This document shows, in pieces, positions 34,806 through 47,660 of a DNA stretch of 64,000 nt (position 1 is its first letter; each line of letters starts with the position of its first letter). The stretch spans positions 121,034,146-121,098,145 of the forward strand of contig CM065296.1 of the NCBI GenBank assembly GCA_032871835.1. The letters run 5' to 3'. The notes under the pieces are model-generated. The model was not told the DNA's origin. It made no database searches and saw only the letters and a list, made by a program, of their open reading frames with translations. A program made the translations under genes and the position numbers. The DNA comes from Dipteronia dyeriana. Taxonomy: Eukaryota > Streptophyta > Magnoliopsida > Sapindales > Sapindaceae.

Positions 34806-37565
34806 TCAGAAGTCCAAAGATCCACACTGTTTGTTCTCAATGCTCTTTGTTCCATTGCTTTGTTTCATATCTTTGTCCTTTTTAGGATCATTATTGAGGC
34901 CTCGGCTGCTCCGGCCTATACCCATCTTAGGCAAGCCTCGATTCAGTCCCTCCAGCAGAACACAAGCTTTACACCATTTCTGTGCATCAAGAATTAGAGA
35001 GAGGAGAATCAGAAAAAAGACGAATTTATGTGGCAAATTGTCTAACCAGTCAGTGTACTCAAGTAGAGAGATTGGCAAGTAGCCTCACCTGGCTAGAAAT
35101 GTAACCACAGCGTTCACAGGTCCCCTGCTCTGGCATTTTTGTCGAAGTGGAAATTCTGAAATCTTCCCCAGACTTAATGATGTCAAGTATCGCCCTAGGT
35201 CTGCATCAATAACATAATAGTATGAGGGTTTAGCAGGGAAAGAAACGTGAATACAATTGCATCACTTTGTGAAAGTCATGTCAACTGACTCACCTTATTC
35301 TCTCCAAATCTTTAATGAACTCACGAGCAAAACCACGGTAGGCATTTGGTGAATATATGCCTGCAATTGCAATAAGTGCACTTTTTAATAACAACTGGAA
35401 ATTTTTTGAATAACAAAAATAGAAAGGAACGGGAAATTAACAATTACATTCAGTTGAGAAGTAATCCAGCCTCTTGAAATAAGCATACGTAAACATCTGG
35501 TGGTTAAGGTTTCACAATCAATGGTTTATAAGAATACGTACATAAATTAAAACTTAAACGACAACTGAGCACTTCCAACTACAAGGATATATGACAATCT
35601 CCTTCTCGTAGGTGTACTTAAAAGGTTTGCATCTTGGAATCGGTCCATCTTCACCAGTTACTATCGATGTACATCTACTCAATCTACAAAGCAACAGCAT
35701 GAACTCAGTTCCCTGAAAGAAGAGAAAGATAAAACTGAAAGAGAACTTCATTCAACAATTCATTACCTAGCAATATCACCTCGTAATATGTTCAAGAGAA
35801 CTGTTTCTGCAATATCATCTGCATTGTGTCCAGTAGCAACCTTGTCTACTTTCAACAACGAAGCACCTCGATCAAGAGCCTAAACATAATTCACCAATTT
35901 CATCAAGTCATTCTTATTAATTCTTAGACTGATAAGCTGTTCCAGATAGCAAAACAGCAGACCTAATACATTATACATTCCTAAAGACAAAAATCATAAC
36001 GATAAAGAAATTGTCTACAAATTAATGCACAAGAGATGACAAAGACAACGATTACCAATTTAACCAAAAGAAACGAAAAATCTTAAGAATTTTATAGCTT
36101 GTTAGAAACAGCAGACATGGGGGGGCAGTCACAAGTGGATAGTGGAACAAACATTAGTTTACATTATTTTACGAAGAATTTATCCCTCTACCTGGCGACG
36201 GAAAACACCACAAAACGTGCAATTATTCTTCAAACCAATCATCTTCACTATTTCGTCCATTGTCCACCCATATAAATCCTTATATGAAACAATCTTCAGT
36301 GGCAGGCCATACTGGAGAAACAGAGAAAGATGAGAACAAACAAACACATATAGATAAACACTGCACAGAATACCTCCTTCAAAATTTTGCACTCAAGTCT
36401 ATAAACAATTTACATCTACAAGCTGATCAGATAATTTTACAATTGAGAAAAAAGAACTTCACTTTGAAGAAATAATAACAAAGAAAAGCATAGCAAACTT
36501 TGGGATTGGCTCTTAATACGCACGAAAACACTGACCTGGACTTCATTTCTTTTGACAGTTTCAAGTGAATCATCCCTGTATCCTGTAATTCCCTCATCAA
36601 CTGACAAGAGGAAAAGATCCAGGCCATAGTTGTGACGACGGTTCAGCTCCGCCAGTACACAAGCAAGGACCGTTGAATCTGCAACCAACATGAAATCAAA
36701 AATAAATCCAACAAAAGCAAATGCAAAATAATAATGTTTGATATTAATACCAATTCATAATCAGTGGAGTTCGATACTACAAAGAAAGCGTGCTCACCTT
36801 TTCCACCGGAAGCGCCGATGGCAATACGCTCACCAGGCTTAAATAGCTGGTTGTCCACAATGACCTGGTGGATCTCCTCCTCGAATACCTCATAGAAACA
36901 CTCCCTGCATATCTTTAGAAGCAAAAAATTCAATCTTATTTTAAAACAAACCCGCTACCCGTTCATTTATTAAATGGAAGTAGATCATAAGAAGTAACAA
37001 AAGAAACACTGCATTTTGAGAGTACTGATATAAAAAATCATAGAAATATCCAGAATATTGGCGATATTTTTGATATTTCCACTGAAATGTTCTCAAATTT
37101 GTACACTGATATATCATATATCCACCGAAATCAATATATACTTCCTTGATTCAGAAATACAATAATCACCACACTACAATTTCAGCCAAAAACAATTACA
37201 AGCAATGCTCGTAACTGCATATTAATAGAAAATACCATGAATTATCCATATTAAATATTTAAATCTAATTAAATTATGAGCTAGAAAATGTAAAATAAAT
37301 TGGTTGTGCAATTCTTTCTCTTATGCAGAATCAGAATATAAATCGACAGTAACAACTGTAAATTGAAGAAACTGTTCGCTTAATTAACTCAAAAGAAATC
37401 AATCTGCCACTATATTCAGCTTTTACAACGAACGAAATAGAGACAATAACTTGAAGTTACCTGTTCTAGGGTTTTGGGTCTTTTGAGAGCAGCTCTTCTC
37501 AGGTTACAGATGCAACAAAGGCGACCCCCACCCTTCTTCGTCGGTTTCATGACGGCTTCCTCCAT
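34806..37565 (-). CDS. CTU1: Cytoplasmic tRNA 2-thiolation protein 1 (NCS6/ROL5)
   Basis: Ten exons (5' to 3'): 37565-37461, 36912-36798, 36678-36536, 36311-36192, 35879-35767, 35683-35591, 35488-35448, 35360-35294, 35200-35089, 34979-34806; 360 aa, normal for the family. It is the catalytic subunit of the CTU1-CTU2 (NCS6-NCS2) complex, which uses URM1-delivered sulfur to thiolate the wobble uridine of tRNA Lys, Glu and Gln in the cytosol. Visible: an N-terminal Cys cluster (CCIC at 17-20, CREC at 37-40), the adenylating PP-loop SGGKDST (70-76), a central CTFC (152-155), [14 protein letters not shown], and C-terminal CERC (294-297) plus CKAC (306-309). ATG 37565 is the first in frame. Intron 6 (35590-35489) is a U12-type AT-AC intron; the others are GT-AG. 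The basic tail after residue 320 is low-complexity. Confidence 0.95.
35489..35590 (-). other. U12-type AT-AC intron in CTU1
   Basis: On the minus strand the intron opens ATATCCTTG and ends GATGTTTAC, with the U12 branch-site-like ACCTTAACC at 35502-35510, about 15 nt before the acceptor. Splicing AT|G joins GTC-AT to G-TAT, keeping the frame through [17 protein letters not shown] alternative does not preserve the conserved protein. Confidence 0.9.
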
Positions 37566-38125
37566 TAACGTTGATTGACTAGGAAAAACTTGGTTCAAAT
37601 CACAAAACAATTCGAACTAGATGATACCGTCGGCGACCAATTAGTAGATAATTGTCAGATGAGTTTTCTGCAACTGTGACTGATTTTGTTCTATTTTTCT
37701 ATAACGAGCATGCAAAGAAGGAAAATTTAGTTTAAGACTTGGAGGCGTGGGGCATCTGACAAATAAGATTTTGATATACATTTCCCTTTGAAAATAGTTT
37801 AGAATTTTATTTTAAAAAAAAAACAATTTCTAAATAGTAATAGTATTGTTCGATGTTCGAAAATAAAAAAATTAGGCAGCCGTTGGCCGTTCGATTAGAA
37901 TGAAATGTACCATATTAGGTCACCGGTAAAAAATCGGACGATTTGATAAATTTGTCAGTAAATTTCATAGATTAACCGGTTTAGTAGAGTCAGAATCGTT
38001 TTTATATTCTAATTATACTATTTAAATTTGAATATTGAAATATTTTTTGAGGAGATTGAATATTAGTTTTGTACGTAAGAAAAATAATTATAAATAAATA
38101 AATTCTCAACCATCTAGACCGTATA
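37566..38125. promoter_or_regulatory. CTU1 upstream region
   Basis: A short leader precedes ATG 37565. I see no clear TATA box. The distal part is AT-rich. ACCGTATA at 38118-38125 may be the target duplication of the adjacent element. Confidence 0.4.
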
Positions 38126-38171
38126 TAGGGATGTGCATGGTTCAGTTCGGTTTTGATTAAAACCGTATTGA

Positions 38172-38213
<42 letters not shown>

Positions 38214-38720
38214 GGTTTTAAAAAATATGAATCGGTTTGAACCGAAGTGAACTTGAAAACTGAATTGAACCGAACACCTTTATCTCGGTTCGGTTCGGTT
38301 CAATTTGGTTTTGAGTCTATCAGGCTTTAAATGTTTTTTTATATGTTTTTTTTTAATTTTTTAAGCTTTAAGTTGCATTTTTAGTATATAGGTTTAAACT
38401 TTTTTAAGAAAACATAATACGTAAAAAATAATTTATACAGAATACAAGTTAATTTTCAATATAAATATAAAATTTCAATCATGTTCGGTATATATACTCA
38501 ATCAAAATATAAAATCTTGTAACCCAAAAATAAAACATCATCAACAAATAACCCATAATAAAATGACGTTAGCTTTTATATGTCCTAAACCGAAATTGAA
38601 CCGAATTCAATTCGATTTTTAAATTTCAAATCGATTTAAACCGAATAAAAGCTATGAATCGAACCAAACACCTTTTTTCGATTCGATTCAATTCATTTTC
38701 GATTTTTATACCCACCCATA
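38126..38720. mobile_element. hAT-like non-autonomous element, 595 bp
   Basis: Left end TAGGGATGTGCATGGTTCAG and right end 'cccacccata' are loosely inverted, with subterminal inverted 'ggttcggttcggttcaa' against 'ttcgattcgattcaatt'-type sequence. Flanks ACCGTATA and ACCGCATC agree at 6 of 8 bases. Interior (TA)n at about 38178-38211. No transposase. Confidence 0.5.
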
Positions 38721-39377
38721 ACCGCATCTAGGTGTTAGACTGCTGCCTAACTAACGTTTACTATAACACGTTTTTATTTTTAAAAAAAAATTACATGAAT
38801 AAGATATTTTTGAAAAGGGAGGCAGACTCGAATACGATTTGTGAATTTATTACTAAAATAGTTTAATTAATTAAAAAAATGATATTAACTGTAAGTTACA
38901 GCTTACAACCATTGAGCTCGTTTGTTATGGACTTCCATAGTTCCATGTACTTGTCTCCTGTCCTCTACATAAAAACTTATCACAGGAACCTGCCCGCAGT
39001 GCAACAGAAATAACTTGAGTTGCGATGGATGCAAAACCACTATCACAATGAAAATATTAAGGGAATAAATGAACTGCTGTCAATTTCAAAGGAAAAATTC
39101 AAATAATATGGATATAATTTGAAGTTACAAAGCCTTAATACACAATAGTGTACGAACTGCAACTCAAGACCACATCAAATGACATAAATATAAGTTTAAG
39201 TTACAGAAATTGATACACAATCAAGTATGAAAAAGGAGGTAAATATATCCAAAGATCAACCTGTAATTCAAGACCACATCAGGCCCCAAACCTAATTTGT
39301 ACAAGTTCACTGTGAGCCAACACTGAATATAAAAATATTAACGAAATCACCATCCCTCCCATGAAGAAAAAATAAAA
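38721..39377. other. Intergenic / 3' UTR of the BAG6-like gene
   Basis: No gene seen. The right part is less AT-rich and probably forms the 3' UTR of the gene ending at 39378. Confidence 0.5.
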
Positions 39378-42300
39378 TTAGTACTTGTTGCCTCCAGAGT
39401 CTCTCTCAACTCGCCGACATAAATCATGCTGTAACATCTCTGCATATTCCTGAACAAAGAAATAAATAAAATCTTTAAGCTCTGGATCATCATTCTAACC
39501 ATTAAATTTCAGGCGGATGAGAAGGTCACTGGTGTTTCCACTGCAATCGTGATCGACTCAAATTGGATTGCTATATAAGGCGCATATAACAAAACCATTG
39601 TAGGGACACTTACATGGATGAGGCTCTCGTCACTGCACAACTCATTCACAAGATCTTCAGTACTGATGCCATTGCCCTGCAGACGACCAGCACTCTCAAC
39701 AATAGCACGGAAAACTTCTTCAGGTGGATCGAAGTGTTCAATCCTCTGAGCAACTTGTTGGATTCCAATCTAGAAGACAAAAACAGTTGCAAAAGGGAAA
39801 TATTATTACTAACACTGATTGAAAAGGAAAATCTTTTTCAACATGCACTAATCAGACTCTGAACACTGAAAGAGAAACCAAGGCAAATTCCATGCCGAAC
39901 AACCATGTTTAACATGAATTGAACAGAGAACAGTAAACAGTAGCACAATTATCCTTGTGATCACAAAAGTACAAGGCAGTACTTTGACCCATCAGATCTA
40001 ATATAGTTCTTGACCAATTTAAATAAACAAATCTATTAATTACCACTATGTTACGACACATTGAACAGCACAGCACAAGGACAAGTAAACACAAATGCAT
40101 TTAATATAATTCATCATGAACAAGTGAAATATGCAACAAAACCGCGTAGCAGCTTTCTAAAGCTACCTATCCAAATCAACTATAACGATTTACAAATCAA
40201 AACCTTCATGATAAAAACATTTCAAATGGCCTAATTCTTTATTATTATATCTCCTAGTGGGATATACGCACCTGGAAATCAACATCTTCATGGTTATCTG
40301 TCCCAGTTGACCTACTTTCACAACGCTGAGGTGCGGAAGAACCACGGCTTAGAGCTTGAGAAACAACAGGCATCATTTGCTGGACCATCCGTGACAAATC
40401 AAGGCCACCACCCTGGCCTCCTCCCAACTCTGAGAACATGCTTCCAAGGTCCTGGCCATCAAACTGCTGAGCAATTTGATTAACAGTATTCATTATTTGG
40501 GGGCTCTGAGTGAACTGTTGCAACATATTTCTCAACACATCCGGAGAACCAACCCCAGTTTGCTCTGAAAACCCAGACAGTAAACCATTTATCTCAGGGC
40601 TACCTAAAACCTGCGACATAGCACTTCCAGGGTCAAGTTGGCTGTCAGTATCTTGTCCCCCTGACTGTTTATTTTCCATGATCCTCCCAGCCATGGGTAA
40701 TTGACCAGAGGAGGGGTCATTTGCACCCATCCTATTCATTGCCGAGCTACGAGAAGCAAGCGATTGCAGAAGCTGTTGACCAGAGTTCAGGTTATGATCA
40801 AGAGGTGCACTGCTGGTTCCGCCTTCACTGCTCTTGACCAGGGTCACTGGCTGTTTGGTTCGCTTCTGATCATATCAAGAACACAAAGATGTTTGAAAAG
40901 TCAGTTTGCAGAGGAACCACATGAAAGGGACTTTAGGAGTATATTTATAAACAGAAGTGCATAGTGGATAAGAACATGATGCTACAGTACACTGCTAAGA
41001 TTATGACTCCTAGATCGCTTGGTAACTAAGCAAATTAAAATCTAGCACAGTCAATTCAGAAATCAGGATCAGCTCATGCAACAGGTCAGTTATTAACTAT
41101 TGTAATTCTAGTACTATCACACAATGATTTTCTGTGGATATTGATTATCACTGGATATGGGTCAGAAGGCAATTTCAAGGTACTACATCACAACAAAGAT
41201 ATTTCTATGATATAAAAACATTGTACATACCTTGCGCTCTAAACCCCCCAACCCCAATCCAAGTGGAACAGCATTGGCACCCCCCGAAAGATCTTTCTTC
41301 TCACTGGACCCAGGAGCATTTTCTGACTCCACAATAGGTTCTCCATTTAAAGAACTCAAAGAGCCTTCCTCCGAGCATGAAACTGCATCATTTGTGTTCA
41401 AGCCACCCCTCATATTTTCATTATTCCTTACTTGATCGCATTCAGAATGTGGCTGCTATTATCATTAGCACAAGTTAAAGGTAATCATCAAAATACTATC
41501 ATTAATATCCCTATGTCACCGACAAAGCATACCTTCTGACCTTCACTTTCAGGTAAGACCCCAGGTGAAGAAATACCAAGTTCAGCAGCCCTGCTAACAG
41601 CCATGTTGTTAGGCTGTTCATTACCAGCATCATTTCCTGCACTGGATCCACCATTCCGCATGGATGATTCCACTTCACCTGTAAACAGAAAGTGCAATAT
41701 TTTCAACCGTCCAATCATCATAAATGTTTATCTTAACCATTCATGGCTACCTACTGGATGAAACCGGGTTTTGTCCTTGCATGTTACCAACAAGATTTCT
41801 TAGTTGTGAACTGATTTCATTTATCATAGAGGATATACCAGCATCGTTTCCTGCACTGGATCCACCATTCTGCATAGATGATTCCACTTCTCCTGTAAAC
41901 AAAAAGTGCAATATTTTCAACCGTACAATCATTATAAATGTTTATCTAAACCATTCATCGCTACCTACCAGATGCAACCTGGTTTTCTCCTTGTATGTTA
42001 CCAACAAGATTTCTAAGTCGTGAATTGATTTCATTCACCATAGATGACATAAAAGCTGAGTCTGGAGGTTGCTGAGATACGGAAATTCCCAGACCAGGTT
42101 GTGCTGCGCTGGAAATTGCAACTTCAGTAGGAAGTGATGGGACAGCTGTCGCAATGAGATTTCTCACTGGTACAACTCGGATTGAACCCGAACCCATCGA
42201 ATTGGTAGAATTGGTAGAATTGGTAGTACCAGTATTATTGCCACGTTCTCCCTGCACTCCATCCCCATTACTCGCCCTGGTACCAACGGCTGAAACAACA

Positions 42301-45300
42301 GGGGCCAGTGCAGTGCCTGATAAACAAACAGTCAGATTCATAAACAGCGCCCAAAATGGGTTCAAGACGAAGTTAACATACCAGCATGTATATGAATATT
42401 TATGTTCCTTGGGGCATTTCCTACACCAACAGAGCTGAAACCCATGGCATTTGTTGAAGGAACTGGACCACCAAAGAGGGAGCTGGTTTGCAGAGGAAAA
42501 GGCTGCAAATAAACACAGCAGAGTAATGCATGATTAACAAGCCAGATCAATCACTACAATAATTCAGAACAAAAGAGCTTACAATTTAAATTGCCACATC
42601 CATTCAATAAAGTTTACAAGCCACAAAGAACATCTTTCATGCATGCAACAATTCATTTTTTCTAGGCATAAAAGCATATCTTGAAGATACCCATCATTTG
42701 GAACTAACATATGCAAAGAAACATAAAACAGCACAACAATGCATGATTGAATGCTAGCTTGCACGGACACTGAGAAGGCCACTGCAACACGACACGGTAC
42801 GACACCGGGACATGGCAAATCTTCAAAAACAAGGACACGGACACAACAATTAAAATAAAATATTTTTTATATTTTAAAAAAAATAATATAATATACAAAG
42901 ATGTCATCTTTTATAAACTGACAAGTGTCTTGGGAATAATTTCCTACATTGGACTCAATGAATTAAAATAAACTAAAGGAGCTAATTGGGATATTTTTCT
43001 GGCCCAATAGGCCCAACTGCAGCTAGACCAAAACTCTGGGTATTGAGATTAGGTTTCGAAAGTCAACCCTATATAAATCTCTCTTCCTACTCCCACGCAG
43101 CTTGTCTGAAAGAACCCAAATCAGAAATAAAATCCCTAAACCCAAATCACAAACAAAATCCCTTAGATTCCTACTAAGATAAATGATAAATCCATAAATT
43201 CCTCCCCCAATTCACAATGATCTTCTTAAATTATTCTGAAATTTCTTCCTCCTGAAAAGTTGTAGGCGTCGCCGTCGCCGTCCGTCGACTTCCTCTTCCC
43301 TTTCCTTCTTCCTCTTTTCTTCTCTTCTCTTCCCCAGTTCTCGTATCTCTGTTTTTCTTCTCTTCTCTTCACAGATTGAATAAGTATAACCCTAACATTA
43401 TATTTTTAAATAATTTTGATTTGAACCCTAAACTTCTTAAAATTCATAATTTGACCCCGTTTTTTTCAAAACTTGATTGCAAAACTGCCCCTGCCGTGTC
43501 CACCCGTGTCCCTCCCATTGACCGCCGGAAAAAGTCAGCTGACACGTTTTTTCCGTGTCAGACACGTGTCCAGCCGTGTCCAACGCGTGTCCGACACGTG
43601 CCCCAGCATATTTTTGCAGTGTCTATGCTTTAGAGATTGCATGTAAGATGCAAGCTTCTTAAACCACAACTCAAAAGGTACGCACATTGAAGTTCTGTAC
43701 AATCTTCTAAAGGAGGGAGACATCTCTTATTTAAAAATAAATACACTTTACTAAGGTTTATCAAAAGATATTTTCAGTACTGAAAACAGCTTGATTAAGA
43801 CATTACTAATACAAACTACTGATACCTCCTGAATTCAAAAAACCACAGTGCAGTAAGAACCACCATAGGGTTCGCTATTAGCTCAAAATGTTTAATGTTT
43901 AACAACCCAAGTATATAATAGTATAATACTGATTATTATTCACAAACCTGAACCATTAATGGATTAGGCCCTGATGGAGATATATAAACTGCCGGCCCAG
44001 AGTTGACAGAAGATTCAGCCTGCAAGTCACGCCAAACAATTGCAAATGAACCTTTTTTCTTCTTTTTTTGGATAAGAAACAAGAGGCAAGACACATCAAA
44101 TAATTGTATGTTCAAAAACTTCAGAGTAGAGAAAGGGTTAGGGCTTACAGGAGACTGCCCCAAACGCAGTGTCAGTATTACACGACCAAGCTCCAAAAGA
44201 AGAGAGCCTAAATGTTGCATTGCAATTCCTACTCGCACAGATTCTTCCTGAATTTGCCCCCTAATAGTGGGATCTGAAGAAGCTCCCTCTTGCTCCAAAC
44301 GTCCTGTGAGATGCTACAATGTGCCAGCAGATTACAAATCACACTTAATTAGATAATGAAGTTATCCAGAAAACAAGAACAGAAAAGAAAGCAAAATTGG
44401 TATGTTGTCAGGAACTCCGTAATCAATTCTCTCTGATGAGACATTTTACTGCAAAAACCAATTTTAATTAGAAACTAATCACTCATAAGCAATTCTATTA
44501 CTTTGAATGTTGATAAAAAGTCAGTAACGACAGGTCATAATTGTAATTACAATAAGCAAAATCATCAAATAACTTATTAATGTATCACCTATCAAGATGT
44601 CAACATCAATATAAGAGAATTCAAACATAGAGGGTACAAAGGGGTCTATTCTATAGATGCAAACCCATAATTGAAAATGTTTCACAGATTGACATGCTAC
44701 ATTGTCAAGATACAATTTTATGAAACAACCATACAGAAACAGGTAAAGTAGAGAAACACTCAATGATACTTTAAAACAGTACAACTCCAGAAAAGGAAAA
44801 GTTAGGAGTGAACAAAAGAAACATGATATGTGCTCCAGAGATGGCATTTACAGATAGTGCCGCAATAGTATGACCACTGAGAAGCCTTTGTGCATGTCGC
44901 AAGACAATGCTCAACGCTTCAGGTGTTGGCAGACCCCTTCCATTGGTTGGTAATTCCGTTCGCGGCAGATCTTCATGAGTAGTTGAAGATGTACTCTGCT
45001 GATATCCTACATATTGCACAGATATTTATTGTGAATAGTTAAAGCACATATGTACAAGTCAATGCCTTCAGTACCGTTACCATTTTGAGACAGAGTTGCC
45101 TCCATGGAGCGCATAAACTCAGAAAGAGTATTTAAAGATCCAGGGATTGGCTGAAACCGGAAAAAGGAAACAGTTATATTAAGAAAAACAAAAAGAGCAC
45201 ATCACAAGTTATACATGTACAAACAGATATTTTAATACCACATTAAGTGAAGGAATCGGTACAGCAGCAGCAGCTGCAGGAATTTGCCCAACTTGAGGTG

Positions 45301-46806
45301 ACACTTGAAATAGTGGACCAGAAAATGCCTGTCCAGAATGTGCTTGACCTCCTCCTTGACTTTGACTACCAACATTCCTTCGTGTCCCATCTGCTTCATT
45401 TCCTTGGGGAGGCTGATCAGTAGTATTTGGCTGCAAACAGTAAAGACAAACATACACAGTATCATATTACACATGCACATAAATACATAATTACACAGGC
45501 ACACACATGGATGCGAGTGTAAACACACATGTGTAGCATATATGTGATAAAAGTCTCCAAAAACAAGCATTATACTCACCAAAGTGGAGAACTGAGCACC
45601 AAAGTTACCACTGTTCATAGCGGACTGGCCGCCAATTCCAATAGAATTCATGACAGCCCCAATAACCTACAAGTCAAACAACAACGAAGTAACTGCTTCT
45701 GGCAATAGCAAAACATAAATGCTTCCCACCCTGTCTCACTGCAATTAATAGGAGAAACAAAAATTGAAAAGAAGTACCCGCGTGAGATCCGGGACCATGC
45801 CTTCTCCTTGATCTCCAACATTGAAGGTTCCAAGAACTACACTATGTGAAATTTGCCCAACCTGATTACGAGGGGCGCCAGCATTGGCATCATTTCCTGC
45901 CAATATGGAAAGAAACATTTGGTTATTCAAATTACATTGGAAATGTAGGAATTGGTTACACTGCAGAAACAACCAAGTTCAAGAATCAAATACCTCGAGT
46001 ACCAGTAGTCACGTTTGTTTCTCCGGCACTCGTATCGAATGAAGGTTGAGATAGAGCAGGCTGCCTTACAACCAAATGCAAGGTGTGCCCATTCTCCAAA
46101 TCTAAAAACAGTAAAGGTGTCCTAACTTTTGAAGTACTGAGTATATGTGCTTACTTGACTAAAAGAACCATGTGATTGGAATTAGCAGTAGATATAACCA
46201 ATAAAGGCAAATAGTAAAATGTAGAGGATATATAGAAAAGCTAAATGCAACTTCAAAATTTATGGTGCAAAAAAAATAAAAATTGCATGATTGATAGGAT
46301 ACGATATTCAGAAAGGAGATGATCATCCTTTAACACCTTTCCCCTGAAAATCAGTCGTTGCTGGCCAACTGGAACACCAATATCAGTAGCTATTTTCTCC
46401 TTGAATAATGAAACCGACATCTGGAATTATTTGAAATCGCATAATTTATAAATAATCCCAATTAATGTACAAGTTTTCCCCAAAAGAAAATCAAAATTTT
46501 AAAACAAACAGCATAATGTGGTTGTAAAATTCAACAACTTGACAAGGTACTCAAAGTCGCACTGTCTGAATGACACTGCAACCCATAATCAGCATAACTA
46601 ATAATGTCAACATAACCAAACGACGAGTACATTCGTTGACCGGAACAAAAAGCATTATCAAAGAAAACTTTGCTTACACTTTTATCCACTTGAAAACTGT
46701 AGATCTGAGAATCTAGAGTCTTGATATTAATCTCAACAGTTGAATCTGAACTTTCCCCACAAACATAGCTTGCACTAGAACCCTTGTTAGGATGCTGATC
46801 TGCCAT
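39378..46806 (-). CDS. Ubiquitin-like-domain protein, large proline-rich BAG6-like
   Basis: Eighteen coding exons (5' to 3'): 46806-46678, 46420-46303, 46101-45994, 45896-45778, 45666-45580, 45430-45239, 45150-45081, 45006-44852, 44313-44149, 44019-43948, 42502-42382, 42316-41969, 41892-41755, 41678-41533, 41452-41231, 40865-40272, 39769-39614, 39449-39378; all GT-AG, phases close, 1003 aa. An N-terminal ubiquitin-like fold spans about residues 24-100 (VEINIKTLDSQIYSF, VPVGQQRLIFRGKVL, NGHTLHLVVRQP). It is followed by long Gln/Ser/Pro/Gly-rich, probably disordered sequence, a helical stretch VGIAMQHLGSLLLELGRVIL, and a conserved-looking C-terminus (IEHFDPPEEVFRAIVESAGR ... EYAEMLQHDLCRRVE). 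Metazoan BAG6/Scythe is a cytosolic chaperone in protein quality control; a similar role here is inferred. It is not the plant calmodulin-binding protein called BAG6. Exons 13 and 14 derive from a tandem duplication. Confidence 0.9.
41625..42052 (-). repeat. 214-bp tandem duplication that created an extra exon
   Basis: Positions 41625-41838 and 41839-42052 align head to tail at about 90% identity, including the intron ('aaagtgcaatattttcaacc') and both splice sites. Both copies encode the same module (MVNEINSRLRNLVGNIQGEN in exon 12, MINEISSQLRNLVGNMQGQN in exon 13), and the two introns are each 76 bp. The reading frame is preserved. Confidence 0.88.
42761..43628. mobile_element. Transposon relic with promoter-like cargo in intron 10 of the BAG6-like gene
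   Basis: The ends share 'gcacggacactg' (left) and, inverted, 'gcatagacactg' (right), with many 'gacacg' words in both subterminal regions. No target duplication found. The interior on the plus strand has two site-II-type GGCCCA motifs (43001-43006, 43010-43015), a TATA box TATAAAT (43072-43078), a CT-rich leader and 'ccctaaaccc', resembling a housekeeping promoter and 5' UTR without its coding region. Confidence 0.5.
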
Positions 46807-47170
46807 GATATTTCAGCAGTAACTGAAGCCCAATCACAATTTTCTGAGTACAATCAAAGCTGTAATTCATCAGTAAAAATAACTTCTTTATGTAAAGCGT
46901 ATGGGGCAATCTATCTTGCACGGCTCAGATTCTTGCAGTCAAGAACTGGTTTTGCACCACAATTACATGTGGGCAGCTATATTAACTTACTGTCTGGCAA
47001 TACTAAAGCCAACCAGTTCGGCCGCTGCAAGGTATGAGGTATCTTAAACACAAAAATAACACCATCCATGTCAATGACTCAATGCAGATGATACAGTAAA
47101 ACATAACAAAAAAAAAATGAAATCCAGCCTAAGATATATAATTTCTACCTAAAGGTAAGCTCAGTAGCAA

Positions 47171-47386
47171 AATAACTGTTGCAGAAATATATAGTAATTT
47201 ATTAAAAATGGACAGCTATGATAATCGATTCTTCATCAATACATGAGACAAATACTAATACTAAGATTGACTTCTGACAATAACTGTTGCAGAAATATAT
47301 AGTAATTTATTAAAAATGGACAGCTATGATAATCGATTCTTCATCAATACATGAGACAAATACTAATACTAAGATTGACTTCTGAC
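47171..47386. repeat. Perfect 108-bp tandem duplication
   Basis: 47171-47278 and 47279-47386 are identical by eye, each beginning 'aataactgttgcagaaatat'. They lie in the putative 5'-UTR intron. Confidence 0.9.
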
Positions 47387-47660
47387 AATGTAGTTTAATT
47401 TCTGCTTCTCATGCATCGTCATACAATAAAAGCAGCAATTAGAGTTGATCCAACATCAATCTCTCTCGGAGTCCATGTCAACAGCTGATGTAGTGAAATG
47501 AAATATAGAGTTATGGTGCATGATAAAAACAAATAACCTTAAAGGAAATAAAAGTGCAAAAATAGCACTTTGAAAAAAATTAGGATATCAGCATTAAATT
47601 TCCACTTTAGTTCCTGATTATTCTTTATTGTTGTAAACTGGAATAACACGAGTCGGACAT

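Noticed and set aside
35554..35600. GT-AG alternative for CTU1 intron 6 (GT after ATATCCTT)
   Set aside because: It would add residues and break the frame before the conserved MYAYFKRL segment, whereas AT-AC restores the protein exactly.
36180..36691. Read-through frames spanning CTU1 exon-intron borders
   Set aside because: They run from exons into introns; the conserved parts are all included in the ten-exon model.
40510..40704. Plus-strand frames across the large BAG6-like exon
   Set aside because: They are complements of a long coding exon whose minus-strand frame is supported by closed splice phases.
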